Shown here one piece after another: positions 51,687-63,499 of a stretch of 64,000 bases of DNA. The stretch's first letter is position 1. Each line of letters begins with the position of its first letter. A program made the position numbers and the translations under genes. Source of the DNA: Paraniabella hibiscisoli (GTDB lineage: Bacteria > Bacteroidota > Bacteroidia > Chitinophagales > Chitinophagaceae); the NCBI RefSeq assembly GCF_022512515.1, contig NZ_JAKWBK010000002.1, positions 186,001 through 250,000 on the forward strand. The letters are read 5' to 3'. Under the pieces are notes generated by a model. It ran no database searches, was not told where the DNA came from, and was given only the letters and a program-made list of their open reading frames with translations.

Positions 51687-54600
51687 TTAGAATGAGGTTT
51701 GAATCTGAAGACTAAATGTCTTGGCAAAAGGATAATCCAGGCCACGTTCTCTCCTGATGCTGGATAAACGGAATACATCGGAAGTAAAAAAGCTGATCCT
51801 CGTATTTTCCAATCCAAGCTTTTTATTCAATGCGTTTGAAAACCGGTAGTACATGGTCAGGTTTTCCAATGCCACCAGGTTATCATTTTGCACGAAACGA
51901 GAAGTGGTATAGGTAGGCTCAGTAATAGCAAAGCCTGCATAATCTATTAACCCCTTGAAGAAAGTTACATCGCCAGGTTTTTGCCAACGATCTTCATATA
52001 CTCTCCGATCTACATTATAAAAAGCCACTGCCACATTTTCTACGCGTTCTACCAGTGTTTGGTTATACGCCTGTCCGCCATAACGGAACCGGAAGAATAC
52101 GTTAAAGCCGATGCCATTCAATTCCAGGTTCGTACCAAATGTTCCTTCTATTTTAGGCCTGCTGTCTCCGATAATTACCTGGTCGCGCGGGTCATAAATA
52201 TTACTAAGACGGCCATCTCGTTTTACAAAAATCTCGTAACCGGTAGCGGGGTCAATACCCAGTGAAGGCACAGCCCAGATGGCAGAAGTACTTTGACCTT
52301 CGGCATAGCGTGTGATCGGCCGGCTTGATTTAGCCGTGTCCGCTCTCGCATTCATAGCTGCGATGGTGCTGGAAACCTTTTCAATCTTGTTCTTTACAGA
52401 AAACAGGTTGGCAAATACCGAAAGGTTATTACGTTTTGCATTATTATTGATAATATTATATCGCAGATATAATTCCCAGCCACGGCCAATTACATCTCCC
52501 ATGTTCTCAGCATAAGACGTGAATCCTGTAGATGGTGCGGTAGAAATGGTAGCTATGCTTCCCTGTGTTTTCTCAATAAAATAGTTACCGGTTATATCCA
52601 GTTTTTTGAATAAGGTGATATCTGCACCAAAGTTACTTTTAGCCGTCTTCTGCCAGGCCAGTGCATCGTTACCAAAACCGAGCAGGTAGGTACCGATCAC
52701 TCCCCTATAATCACTGGATGTATAGTATTGGCTGGTAGAGATCGCCTTATAACTTTCGAAGTTTTGAGAACCGGTATAGCCAAACGAGTAACGCAATTTC
52801 AGGCGATCCACAAACTCCAGGTCTTTAATGAATTTTTCATTATGAATATTCCAACCGGCTCCTGTTGACCAGAATGGGGCAAAACGTCTCAGTGTACCAA
52901 ACTGAGAAGAGCCATCCGTCCGGAATGAGAAATCTAATAAGAATCTGTTATCAAAGGAGTAACTCACATTGCTTAGCAGGCCAAACAATCTTGTCAGGCT
53001 TTCTGTACCAATGGGCTTGCTATCCTGCGGAAAGCGATTACCCAATACCAGTTGGTCTAAGCGTGGATTAGGAAAACCTTCTACCATGAAACTCTCGGTA
53101 TTATATTTCGTTTGCTGCATGTTAGTACCCAAAGTCGCAAAGAACTGGTGCTGCCCGATCAGCTTATTCATGTCAGCCGTTATCATTCCTTCCATACTTT
53201 GTCTTTTCCCGTATCCTTTTGTATAGGAACCCTTTTCAAATGTGGGTCGCGATACAAACGAAGTATGTTGAGCAGGAAGAAAAATATCACTTTCATCTGC
53301 CTGGTACTGGTAAGCAAATCTACCGGTGAAGCGGAGCCACTGCGCAGCCTGCCATTGGGTAGAAAAATTATTAACCAGGTTTTGATACGTTTTTTTATCT
53401 ACTATATTCAGTGAAGCATTATATAGCGGATTGGTTGCCCTGCCAACCGGCCAGCCATCCAGGTTATTGTACTGATCAAAGTTAGTAAGCCTGTTACCTG
53501 CATTATCTCTTATGTCTTCCAGGTATACTTTTAGGTTTCCTACGCTGTCGTAGGGTGTCCAGTAAGGATTTAACCGGGTGTATTGTGTAAATGAACCATA
53601 AGGCGAATTGTTGGCGGTATTAGCATTAATAGTCAGGTCGTTCCTGAATTGAAATTTTTAACCCTGTATGAGAGGAAGGTATTACCCGATAACAGTTGCC
53701 TGTCTGAGCCTTTCATTGCACCCGTAATACGGTTATAAGTAAGATTAATACCATATAATGCATCGTTAGCGCCGCCTTCTACATAAATGGCATGTTTGGT
53801 TCCGATACCTGTTTGCACCGGCTGCGAGATCCAGTCGGTATTCACGCCCTTTTCAATAGCAGCCAGCCTTTGGTTGTAAAAGAACCCCAGTTGCTCATCC
53901 CTAAAGTTCCAGTCGTAAAAAGAATAGGCATTGATCTTATTTTCCAGGTCAAATTTTTCTCTTGCGTTGAGCAGGTTATAGCTGGAAAGATCTGGTATTT
54001 CCGCCGATATGTTTCCGATATAAGAAACCCGCAGTTTACCTTCTTTGGGGCGTACGGTTTCTATTACGATAACACCATTGGCAGCCCTGGAACCATATAT
54101 TGAGGTAGCCGCGGCATCTTTCAGGATATCTACCTTTGCAATGCGGTTCATATCAAGATCATTGATACGCTGCAGCGGTACTTCAAAGCCATCTAAAATA
54201 AAGAGCGGTGTATTGGCTCCATTAGCATAATCAAAAGGTACTGTTGAGCTACCTCCCAGATCAACCAGGCTATTGCCGCTGCGTAGCACTATGTCAGGTA
54301 AAACGTTAGGGTTAGAACCGAGGTTTAAATTCTCCATCAACTGAAAAGACGGGTCGAGTGATTGCAGCGCATTCAACACATTGGAGTTGCTTACGCGTGC
54401 GATATCTTCAGCTGTAAAGGAACTGGATGCCCCGGTAAAATTAGACTTGGGTCTTACGTATACACCGGTAACAACCGTTTCATTCACAGAGTTGGGACTG
54501 GTAGCTAATTTTATCTCATAAAATTCTGATTTTCTGACTGTAATTTCTTTTTCGACAAAACCCACATAGGTGATCACTAGTATTGTACCCGGGGCAGCGC

Positions 54601-55180
54601 TGATAGAAAATTCACCTTTTATGTCGGTTAGGGTTGCAATTTTGGATCCTTTCACCGTTACCGTAGCGCCTACTAAAGGCTCTCCCGAATCTTCACTTTT
54701 CACCAGCCCTTTTATTTCCACGAACTGTTGTACCGGGGGCGCTATCACTGCAGGCCTCATGCTGAAGAATGATGCGGGATCAGTTGTCTTTTCCGGCTTC
54801 CTGATAACGATGGTATTGCTTCCTGCAGGCATGCTATAAGACAGGCCCTGGTTACGAAACAAGTCCTGCAAAGCCTGCTTTAACGGCAGGTTTTTCCAAT
54901 CCAGGTTCACTTTTTCGGTTCCCTGTAAGGTTTTGGTCGTGTACAAAAAGCCGTAACCGGTTTGCTGTTCGATTGATTTGATTACCTGTTCGAGGGAAGC
55001 GCCCCTTACCCTTAGGTTTACATTTTGGGAAATACCATTTGCTGATACCTGCAGGAAAACAGCTGTCAGCAATAGAATTGTCAATTTCATTCGTCGCAGA
55101 ACTTTGAGCGTAATGTGACCTCTTAGACATACCGGAGCCCCGGCAATATCATGCCCATTACCGCGTGTTAGAAAAATCAT
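51687..55180 (-). CDS. SusC/RagA-family TonB-dependent transporter with N-terminal STN domain, frame broken once
   Basis: About 1164 residues when rejoined. After a long N-terminal segment and signal peptide ending in NGISQ there is a secretin/TonB N-terminal (STN) domain (about 55-110, SLEQVIKSIEQQTGYGFLY). Next is a CarboxypepD_reg-like domain (about 150-220, IKGLVKSEDSGEPLVGATV). The plug follows (VLNALQSLDPSFQLMEN, PLFILDGFEVPLQRI, KVDILKDAAATSIYGSRAANG) and then the barrel, ending FSLQIQTSF. One T is missing near 53655. Restoring it gives KNFQFRNDLTINA. The STN domain contacts the adjacent FecR anti-sigma factor, so ligand binding is signalled to the ECF sigma factor. Confidence 0.94.
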
Positions 55181-55520
55181 ACTTTTACAGTTGGTTTTTA
55201 ATAAATAAGTAATCAGCCGTTATTTCATTTTTTAGAAACTAATCCCAGGCCGGTATGCTCGCAACATACCGGCTACATTTTTTAATTATATTATTAGCAG
55301 CTGCTTACTTCCATTACCATCCACCAGAGGGCGCATAGTTGATAAAAGACGGTGCTGTATATTTTATTTAATTGGGTACATCCGTATCAACGGATGGTTA
55401 CAAACCAGTCAATTCTTTCTAAAACCCTCCCTATGAAATAGGGCTGGTTATCAAAATTTATGTATAAGCTTTTAAGGGTTTACCCGGCTTAAAGTTTAGT
55501 TGTGTCGTTTACAATTTGAC
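55181..55520 (-). other. Long structured 5' leader of the STN-SusC gene
   Basis: From the promoter at 55525-55556 to the start codon there are about 335 bases without a gene. They contain perfect hairpins GCCGGTATG/CATACCGGC (55249-55273, 7-nt loop), CATCCGT/ACGGATG (near 55379-55396) and CCCTAT/ATAGGG (near 55429-55443). No known riboswitch was recognised. A small-RNA or attenuation role is possible. Confidence 0.5.
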
Positions 55521-55524
55521 GTTG

Positions 55525-55556
55525 CAAATATATTGCTTTTCTTTTAGTCCACCAAA
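55525..55556 (-). promoter_or_regulatory. Promoter of the STN-SusC gene
   Basis: On the minus strand TTTG (55553-55556), a 20-nt spacer, TATATTTG (55525-55532), matching the Bacteroidetes sigma-A consensus. It lies between FecR and SusC. Confidence 0.6.
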
Positions 55557-55684
55557 AAGGTAGACAATTTATTTTTCTCCTGTAAATTTATGATCTTTTC
55601 CTGTAACGCCCGCCAGTGGCCGGTTACAGCCAACTACCTGTATACTAATAAGCCTGAATCAAAAAGCCATATATAATGCAGGCT

Positions 55685-56886
55685 TTACTTTTTTACGATC
55701 ACTTTTTTCCCTTTTGTTCAAAATGAACAGCATGGGTTTCAGATAAAAGCGAGAGAATTTGCGAGAGGTTTACATTTCTCGATATAGATCCCATAAACGC
55801 TTCCCCGGTTGGCGCTCCTTCATACACCACATCTACATCATACCATTGTTCCAACTGACGCATTATTTGTTGAATACTGCTATTATCGAATACGAACTTA
55901 TTATTCTTCCATGCTAACACATCATCCAGGTCAACATTGTTCGAGATCCTTATCTGTTCTTTCACGCTTGCTTGTTGCCCGGGCTTCAATAAACTGTTAG
56001 CACTTTTGCTGGAAAGTTTTACCGATCCTTTTATGAGGGTTACTTTAACTGGATCTGCACCCTGGTATGCATCTACATTAAATCCCGTACCCAGCACCCG
56101 GATCGTTACATCACCGGTTTGAACAATAAAAGGTTTCGCAGCGTTATGACTCACATCTAAATAAGCCTCGCCTCTCAATTGTACTTTTCTGTCGTTGCCG
56201 GTGAACGCTACCGGGAAGGTTATGGAAGATCCGGCATTTAACCAAACATGGGTACCGTCTGCCAGTATCATATCTATTACCTTACTCCCTCTCGGGTTAT
56301 CCAGGGTGTTATAAACAGGCGCATGATCTGCCGTGGCTGCATCTGTTTCATATACTAACTGACCATTGGCATTTTTTATTAATTTTCCGTCCCCCTGTAC
56401 GGCCAGTGTGCCAGACATTAAGCTGTCAAGCGATATGGTTTGACCGTCAGCCAGCCGCACTGTAGCTTTACTCCTTCCCGGGGCAGCTACATCTGTAATA
56501 GTTGCTGTTGCAGGAGTTGTATCCCCGTCATTAAAGAAATAAGCTGCTATTCCTATCGTGAGAATCAAAACTGCTGCGATACCCACCCAATACCTGCTGA
56601 TTCTTTTCTGGTATGACCCGGGCATCCTGTCCGCATCTTTGCCGGAATGCTGCTTACCTTCTGTTTCTTCAATATGTGTGGCCTGCTCAAATACAGCTGC
56701 GGCCGATAAACTGCTGCTATTTTCAGGAAGTTGTTGTGTGTGCCAGTACTCTTTAAAAGCATGATACAGTTTCTCTGGTTCCTGTTCAGCGAGCATCAAT
56801 ATCTTATCCAGGTCTTCCCTGGAACAGGTATTGTTCATATACCTTTCCACCAATTCTATAAAATATGTATCCTTATTTTGATCCAT
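55685..56886 (-). CDS. FecR-family anti-sigma factor, frame broken in the last codons
   Basis: About 400 residues. The N-terminal cytoplasmic region (YFIELVERYMNNTCSREDLDKIL) is the sigma-binding part, with one transmembrane helix at about 98-116 (YWVGIAAVLILTIGIAAYFF). The FecR domain (about 195-290) has RGSKVIDMILADGTHVWLNAGSS, VQLRGEAYLDVSHNAAKPFIV and VRVLGT-type VTIRVLGTGFNV. The C-terminal STN-like domain includes FDNSSIQQIMRQLEQWYDVDVVYEG. A missing A near 55700-55705 ends the frame early. Correction gives FEQKGKKVIVKK with a stop at 55685. It transmits occupancy of the STN-SusC to the ECF sigma factor encoded upstream. Confidence 0.94.
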
Positions 56887-56959
56887 TTGTGAAATGATAG
56901 CTGCCGCCTATCATAAATAACGAAAAAATAATCCGCTACTACTACCCGGTTTAAAAAAA

Positions 56960-57561
56960 TTATTTTTCTTTTATCAGGTAAGCCAGCAACACTAAAAGAC
57001 CCGCAAGGCCATAGTGCTTTTCGAGGTAGGACTTAATGAATTGCTTTGCTTCTACAATAGTATTGGCTACCGTATTTTTAGAAATACCGAGCGTATCTGC
57101 AATCTGACTATGAGAAAGGCCTTCTTCCCTGCTCAAATCAAACACTTTCCTCCTTCGGGCCGGAAGTAAATCAATAGCTTCGCGAAGTTTATTTTCGTAT
57201 TCCTGCATCAGCAATGGGGCATCCGCATAAGATTGTGCAGGAATTTCTATTCGCTCCCATATAATATCTGCTACAGTTTTGTTCCTGACAGCAGCCCGAA
57301 AAAATCGATGCTCTTGTTGTAAGCTATCTTAAATAGGAATCCATCAAAGTTTTCGATACCACCTATCATATCTCTCGAAAGCCAGAGTTTGAGAAAGACA
57401 TCCATAACCAGTTCTTCCGCCACTTCGTTAGACTTTACGAGATTTACTATAAAATTAAATAGACGTGGATGGTAACGATCGAACAAAACAGTAAACGCCT
57501 GCTGATCGCCCTGCGAAACCTGATTTTGTAATAGATAGTCTTGTTCGGTATTGTAGCCCAC
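56960..57561 (-). CDS. ECF RNA polymerase sigma factor, frame broken
   Basis: About 200 residues when rejoined. Region 2 is FTVLFDRYHPRLFNFIVNLVKSNEVAEELVMDVFLKLW and region 4 is LPARRRKVFDLSREEGLSHSQIADTLGISKNTVANTI. A deletion in an A/T-rich run near 57300 splits it between regions 2 and 4 (the other frame continues FFRAAVRNKTVADIIWERIEI). The protein ends with a hydrophobic tail (LAGLLVLLAYLIKEK), common in Bacteroidetes FecI-like factors. It lies 73 bases upstream of FecR and would direct transcription of the SusCD locus on ligand signal. Confidence 0.92.
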
Positions 57562-57902
57562 CCGTCTAAATTACAAATTCATTTAATAAAAAGTTAATAA
57601 TGATAAAATTTTGCAGCGTAATAATAAAAACTCCCTCTGAATCAAATTTTATTATATAATATTTTTTGCAAATAAATCAAGCGCCTAATTTATTTTCAAA
57701 GCAGGACGGCTCAGGATACATCAGGATGGTAGAATTATTAACCTTATCTACTTTAGCCAACAGCGGCTATTTATTAATAACGATTGTTCGCTGTAGTTAG
57801 CGCCAAACCTAATCTTCACTAAAGAAGTACGGGCTGGTAGCATATTGAATTTTAGGTAGGCAAACTGCTTTGCCAAAGCTATACTATCACTTTTATTATC
57901 TT
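57562..57902. other. Divergent intergenic region between ECF sigma and GH2 genes
   Basis: 341 AT-rich bases with no gene seen. A -7-like TGAATTTG on the minus strand (57572-57580) is near the sigma factor start, but no matching -33 element was found. No clear promoter for the GH2 gene. Confidence 0.4.
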
Positions 57903-60771
57903 ATGATGAATTGGAATATTCGTTGGGTTTTTATATTTTTTGTAGCATTATTTATCTGCCGGGCAAGCTTCGCCCAGGAAAAACAGGTTCGTTATCTCTC
58001 TGGTACCGGAAGCGACAATACAGTGGCCTGGGACTTTTATTGTACAGGAGGTAGAAATAGCGGTTACTGGACCACTATACCCGTTCCCTCTTGCTGGGAA
58101 CAACAAGGATTTGGTACTTATAATTACGGACGTGATTATAAAACCTACGGAAAAAATTTTCGTTTTGCTGATGAGAAGGGAAAGTACCGCCATTCATTTA
58201 AAGTTCCGGCTTCGTGGAAGGGAAAAGAGATATTTATTGTTTTTGAGGGGAGCATGACGGACACCGAAGTGAAGATAAACGGAAAGCCGGCCGGAACAAA
58301 ACACCAGGGTGCTTTTTACCGTTTCCGTTACAATATCTCCGACAAATTAAATTATGGGGCTAATAACCTGCTGGAGGCAGAGGTAAGTAAAATGTCTTCA
58401 ACCGTATCTGTCAACAACGCGGAAAGACTTGCAGACTATTGGGTGTTTGGCGGCATCTTCAGGCCCGTGTACCTGGAAGCGGTTAATAAAACGCATATTG
58501 ACTATGTAGGTATTGACGCGAAGGCGGATGGTAGTTTTAAAATGATGGCCTACCTGCAAAACCAGCAACAACCGGCAACAATTATTACTGAGATCAAGGA
58601 TGCAAAAGGCATCACGGTTTCACGTATTACAGCACAGGCAAATAAAGGAGATTCTACTGTGCTTTTACAGGCGGCTGTAAAGAATCCAAAATTATGGACC
58701 AGTGAAACCCCGAATCTCTACACTGCACATATTTACCTGAAACAAAACAATCAAATCGTTTACCAGTTAAAGGAAAAATTTGGTTTCAGGACTATTGAAG
58801 TGAGAAAGGGCGATGGTATTTACGTGAACAATGTGCAGGTGAAAATGAAAGGGGTTAACCGTCATTGCTTTTGGCCCGAAACGGGACGTACATTAAATGA
58901 TAGCCTGCAGCTATTAGATGTTCAGCTGATCAAAGAAATGAACATGAATGCGGTAAGGTGCTCACACTATCCGCCCGATAAAAAGTTCCTGGAACTTTGT
59001 GACTCACTGGGCCTTTACGTAATCAACGAATTAGCCGGATGGCAAAAAGCTTATAACACAGAAGCCGGTACTCCCTTAATCAAGGAGATGATCACCAGGG
59101 ATCTGAATCACCCGTCTATTATTTTCTGGGCTAATGGAAATGAAGGTGGCACCAATAAAGCCCTGGATGCCGTCTTTACCCGTTGGGATTTTTCAGCGCG
59201 ACCCGTTATTCACCCGCATCACCGGCCGGGTAATGATTTCAATGGCATCGACTGCAATCATTATGAAGATTACTATAGCACGCAAAGCATCCTGAACGAT
59301 AGCCTTATTTATATGCCGACGGAGTTTTTGCATGCGCAGGACGATGGAGGCGCCGGATCAGCTATGTATGATTTCTGGGAGCTGCACTGGAACGCTAAAA
59401 GAAGCGGTGGTGGCTTTATCTGGGCTTTTGTAGATGAAGGTATTGTTCGTACAGATATGCGTAATATCATTGATGCCAATGGTTTGAATGCGAATGATGG
59501 CATACTGGGACCACATCGTGAAAAAGAAGGCAGCTTTTATGCATTGCGGGAGATATTCAGCCCGGTACGGGTATCGATGAAAGATATTCCTGCAAATTTC
59601 AAAGGCTCTATTGAGCTGGAGAATCGTTATCACTTTACCAATCTTAACGACTGCACTTACGAATGGGCACTGGTGAATTTCCGCAATACATTTGACATGG
59701 TGTTCACCGGGTATACGATAGAAAAAACAGGTCTTGCTAAAGCCCCATCTATCCGGCCTCATAATAAAGGAAATCTCCTATTAGATTTACCGGTCAATTT
59801 TCGCAACTATGATGCTTTGCTGCTAAAAGTAAAAGACCCGTTTGGCAAAGAATTATATCAATGGAGTTGGAATTTAAAATCCAACCGCGAACTACTATCG
59901 GGTATCTGGAATTTTGCACCACAGTCAACGAGTGCCGTTGAAGCAGATTCTCTCATTAGTTTATCTAACAACGGACTTGAAATAATCATTAACAAGAAAA
60001 CCGGATTACTGGAGGGTATAAAAAATCCAAAAGCAGGTATGGACAACCTTTCATTTAAGAACGGGCCTGTTTTGTTGAATGGCAATAGCAGGGTCACCTC
60101 CGCTGTTATCAGGAACACGGATAAAGAGTCCTCCGCAACCTTCACCTGTGAAGGAGAAATGCGCTCCATTAAATGGACGATGCAGGCAAATGGCTGGGTG
60201 GCGCTGGACTATGAATATCATATAGAGGGAGCATACCCTTTTGCCGGTATTAGTTTTAGTTATCCTGAGAATTTTGTATTGTCTGCAAAATGGCTGGGCA
60301 AGGGCCCGTACCGGCAATGGAAAAACAGAACCCATGGAACGCCTGTTAATGTATGGCAGAATTTTTTCAATAATACGCACACAGGGTATTCGCCTGTAGT
60401 ATACCCCGAGTTTAAAGGCTATTACAGCGATATTACCTGGATGGAGTTTAATACCGTAGAAGGCCGGTTTTATGTAGCCAGCGAGGAAGAAAATTTATCG
60501 GTACGGCTTTTCAACTTTTATGGCTTAAGTGGTGCAAAGCCTTTCCCCTTCTTTGCCTGCAGGTGATATATCTTTCTTGGATGCTATTCCGGCTATGGGT
60601 ACCAAGCTGGCTTTAAATATCAGTCCTAATACAAAAGCCCTTGGGCCTCAAAGTGAAAACACGGTTTTTGATAAACCTGTTAAACGGCGCTTATATTTTT
60701 ATTTTGGTTTACCTAAGATAAGCGATGCACAGGAACAGTATAGCCGGCCGGAAGTAGACAATGTGTTTTAA
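57903..60771 (+). CDS. Glycoside hydrolase family 2 (beta-galactosidase/beta-glucuronidase-like), frame broken near the end
   Basis: About 956 residues when corrected. The signal peptide ends in ASFAQ. The N-terminal jelly roll has VPSCWEQQGFGTYNYG and FKVPASWKGKEIFIVFEGSMTDTEVKING. The TIM barrel shows MKGVNRHCFWPETGR, VRCSHYPPDKKFLELCDSLGLYVINE, the acid/base in FWANGNEGG and the probable nucleophile Glu in MPTEFLHAQ. A one-base deletion near 60550 (C run) shifts the last 70 residues. The corrected frame reads FPSLPAGDISFLDAIPAMGTKL and stops at 60771. I chose the double ATG at 57903. With the PL11 lyase downstream on the other strand it may act on side chains of rhamnogalacturonan-I (inference). 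Confidence 0.9.
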
Positions 60772-60885
60772 ACTTTTGGATCGGTCGACCAAGAAAAAGT
60801 AACAGCGCTGTCACAACATTTGTAATATCAAATTAACTTACTGCGAGCAACCAATAGCGTCATTACCAAAACTTATCTGATCCAA
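60772..60885. other. Convergent intergenic region
   Basis: 114 bases between the GH2 stop and the stop of the unknown gene. Contains the palindromes GGTCGACC and ACAGCGCTGT but no hairpin with T run, so no terminator is called. Confidence 0.35.
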
Positions 60886-61409
60886 TTATGGTTTAAGAAT
60901 GGAACGCTTTCTCAGGTATTCCACCGTTTCTGAGGAGCGCTTCTGCTCAAGGGCAACTTCTTTCAAATAGGCTTTTCTCATAAAAGGAACTTTTTCGAGT
61001 GATAATAATGTATCAGCTTTTACTTCAAAAATAGAATACCGGATAATTTTAAGATACTCCCAATAGTTGATCATGTTGCTCCTGAGGCGTATCGAACTCA
61101 GGGGTGAAACATATTTATAGTCCATCCATTTTCCAGACAATTCCTTCTCCTGTTCAGCAATATTTTTATCAATATATGAAAGATATTCAGGAGTCGATTT
61201 TATCTTGCTGACAGCCATTAGATATTGTTTCTTTCTTACTTCCTCACTTACTTTTATATAAACCTTGTTCTCTAGTTGATGTTTGGTTTCTAAAACCTGC
61301 ATAATAGCTTCACCGATATCTGATTTAAAAACCGATTCCTGAGCGAGGAGCTGTGCCGGTAACTGACAACCTAAATAGAAAGCAAAGAGGCGAGCTGCTA
61401 TTTTTTCAT
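60886..61409 (-). CDS. Secreted helical protein of unknown function, frame broken at the signal peptide
   Basis: About 174 residues when corrected. One A is missing from an A run just after the start codon. With it the N-terminus reads MKKIAARLFAFYLGCQLPAQ, a good signal peptide. The rest is helical and charged (KHQLENKVYIKVSEEVRKKQYL, YIDKNIAEQEKELSGKW, SETVEYLRKRSILKP), without Cys-rich or catalytic motifs. It follows the rhamnogalacturonan lyase by 45 bases on the same strand. I do not recognise a family. Confidence 0.6.
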
Positions 61410-61454
61410 AGAGATTAGCTTTGAAATGTGTACTCGTTATAAAAATAATCTATT

Positions 61455-63361
61455 TCATTTTTTCGGAAAAACAATCTCCGGTTTTGGAGGCTGGCTCATT
61501 CCTGCTCCCATAAAAAAGCCCAAGTGTGGAGGCTGGTTATAACCTACATTCTGCCAAGCTATACTTAATCGATATTGCGGATTGTGCATCAATGTATAAA
61601 ACCGGTGTTCTGTAGGTATAGGGGTTGAAAAAATACGAAGCTCTTTGTTATCCGCAGTGCGATAAATCACTTCCTCTCTCCAATCGCCCAAAATATCTGC
61701 CGATAAAACAGGGTTAGATTTTGTGCCGTTGTTGCTCCTGCACTGAAAGTCAGCGGTATTCAGTATCCTGGTGGTTTTAGCATTTGGGTAATCCCATTTA
61801 TCGATAGTGGTGCCATTCAACAATTCGCTTAATACGTCGCCATCCCAGTAAATACCCATATTACAGGAAGGTATTCGATCTGCTATTTTGTTGCCTTTAC
61901 AGTCAAACATACCTCTTATACCTGCTCCGGCCACCCAACATTCAAAACCAGGGTATCTGGGGTCTATGTCCAGCGCCAGTCCCCGTCCGGGACCCTCCCC
62001 GTCTTCGCCTGCTTTCACCGAAGCTTTCTTCCAATATATTTCACCGGTTGCCGCTGATCTGAAACTAGCTCCCGCATCGTCAAAACGCTCCTGTATACCG
62101 AATACTTCGAGACCCGGAATGGACGGATCAAGGTCTGATACATGCAATGCATCTCCATGTCCCAATCCTGTTGAATATAGACCCTTACCATTATCATCGA
62201 GACACATAGCACCAAAAACAATCTCGTCTTTACCGTCTCCATCTACATCTGCAACAGTAAGATTGTGATTTCCTTGTCCGGCATACTTTTTATTGCCCGG
62301 TGCATCGCTGTCGAAGGTCCATTTTTTTCAAGCTTACCTTTTTTAAGATCCCAGGCAGTGATAACAGATCGGGTATAATAGCCTCTCGACATAATAAGAC
62401 TGGGATGCTTTCCATCCAGGTAGGCAATGGCTGCAAGAAAACGATCCATACGGTTTCCATAACCATCTCCCCAGATGGCTTTTAAGTCTGCTGTAGTTGG
62501 ATTCAATGTGGATGCACGTGGAGGAATGAAATCTGTGGTGTGTATCAATTCACCCGTCAAACCATTAAATACAGAGAGGTATTCAGGTCCCGCCAATATA
62601 TAGCCTTTGTCATTTCGCCAGTCTTTAGTGGCATCTCCTATAACCCTGCCCTTAGCATCTTTAGAGCCGTCTGCTGTTTTCATGGCTATTTCCGCTTTCC
62701 CGTCTCCATCCAGGTCGTACACCATAAACTGTGTATAGTGGGCGCCTTCTCTAATATTTTTCCCCAGGTTAATGGTCCATAACAACTGACCATTTAGTTT
62801 ATAAGCCTGTATCAATGGTTCATCTGTAAATCCTGCATGGCTATTGTCATTACCCTTACCGGCAATATGAACAATGATCTCATACTCGCCATCCCCATCC
62901 AGGTCTCCTACAGAGCCGTCATTTGCTGCATACCCGGGTGGGATCTGAAGCGGAATAGAAAGGTATGGTTGGGTGGCATTTTTTAAAACAAAGTGTTCTT
63001 CTGATTTTGATTCGGTATTATGTTGTACGGTTCTAACAATATAGGTGCGTTCTGAAACAGTATCCTTCCAGTCATCCAGGAAGGATGTAACTTTTGTAAG
63101 AGGCTGTTGATTGAGCTTTACCGGCGATCCTGAAGTTTTTCTATAAACATTAAACCCGATAGCGTCCGGATCTGATGCGAGCCAACGCCAGGAAACCAAA
63201 ACCTTTCCATTCCCATCAGGCACGGCAATAACACCCCGGTTCAGATTTTCCATTAATCGTTGAGACAGGGCTGTAAAGCCAATACTGCACAATAAAAATA
63301 TTAACGCTATATGTTTCACCAAAATAGTTTTACACATGATCCGGAACGGCATGCTTTGCAT
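61455..63361 (-). CDS. Rhamnogalacturonan lyase, polysaccharide lyase family 11, frame broken
   Basis: About 635 residues when rejoined. It is a secreted enzyme that cleaves the rhamnogalacturonan-I backbone by beta-elimination. After the signal peptide comes a fibronectin-like domain (VIAVPDGNGKVLVSWRWLASDP, GFNVYRKT). An eight-bladed propeller follows with calcium loops GDLDGDGEYEI and YDLDGDGKAEIAMKTADG, the hallmark sequence of PL11. WDGDVLSELLNGTTIDKW, GDWREEVIYRT and YTLMHNPQYRLSIAWQNVGYNQPPHLGFFMG at the C-terminus are also PL11 signatures. Deletions near 62328 (T run) and near 62250 put the last 250 residues in another frame. The start may be the ATG at 63334. Confidence 0.94.
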
Positions 63362-63443
63362 TGCCGGAATGCAATCGACTTTATCCTTTAAAAATAGCAG
63401 ATGTAGTCATCGGAACTGTCATGCTGCATCCTGTATTTAAGGC

Positions 63444-63478
63444 ATTAAAAAAGCCACCGCTTTTGCGATGGCTTTAAA
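63444..63478 (-). terminator. Rho-independent terminator of the FKBP gene
   Basis: On the minus strand a stem AAGCCATCGC/GCGGTGGCTT with loop AAAA (one mismatch, C opposite A) is followed by a run of T. It lies 22-56 bases after the FKBP stop codon. Confidence 0.75.
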
Positions 63479-63499
63479 GTTTATTCCTTTTCTAAAGAA

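Noticed and set aside
55249..55273. Hairpin GCCGGTATG/CATACCGGC as a terminator
   Set aside because: The T run follows it on the plus strand, where no plus-strand gene precedes it. The genes here are on the minus strand, so it is better read as part of the SusC leader.
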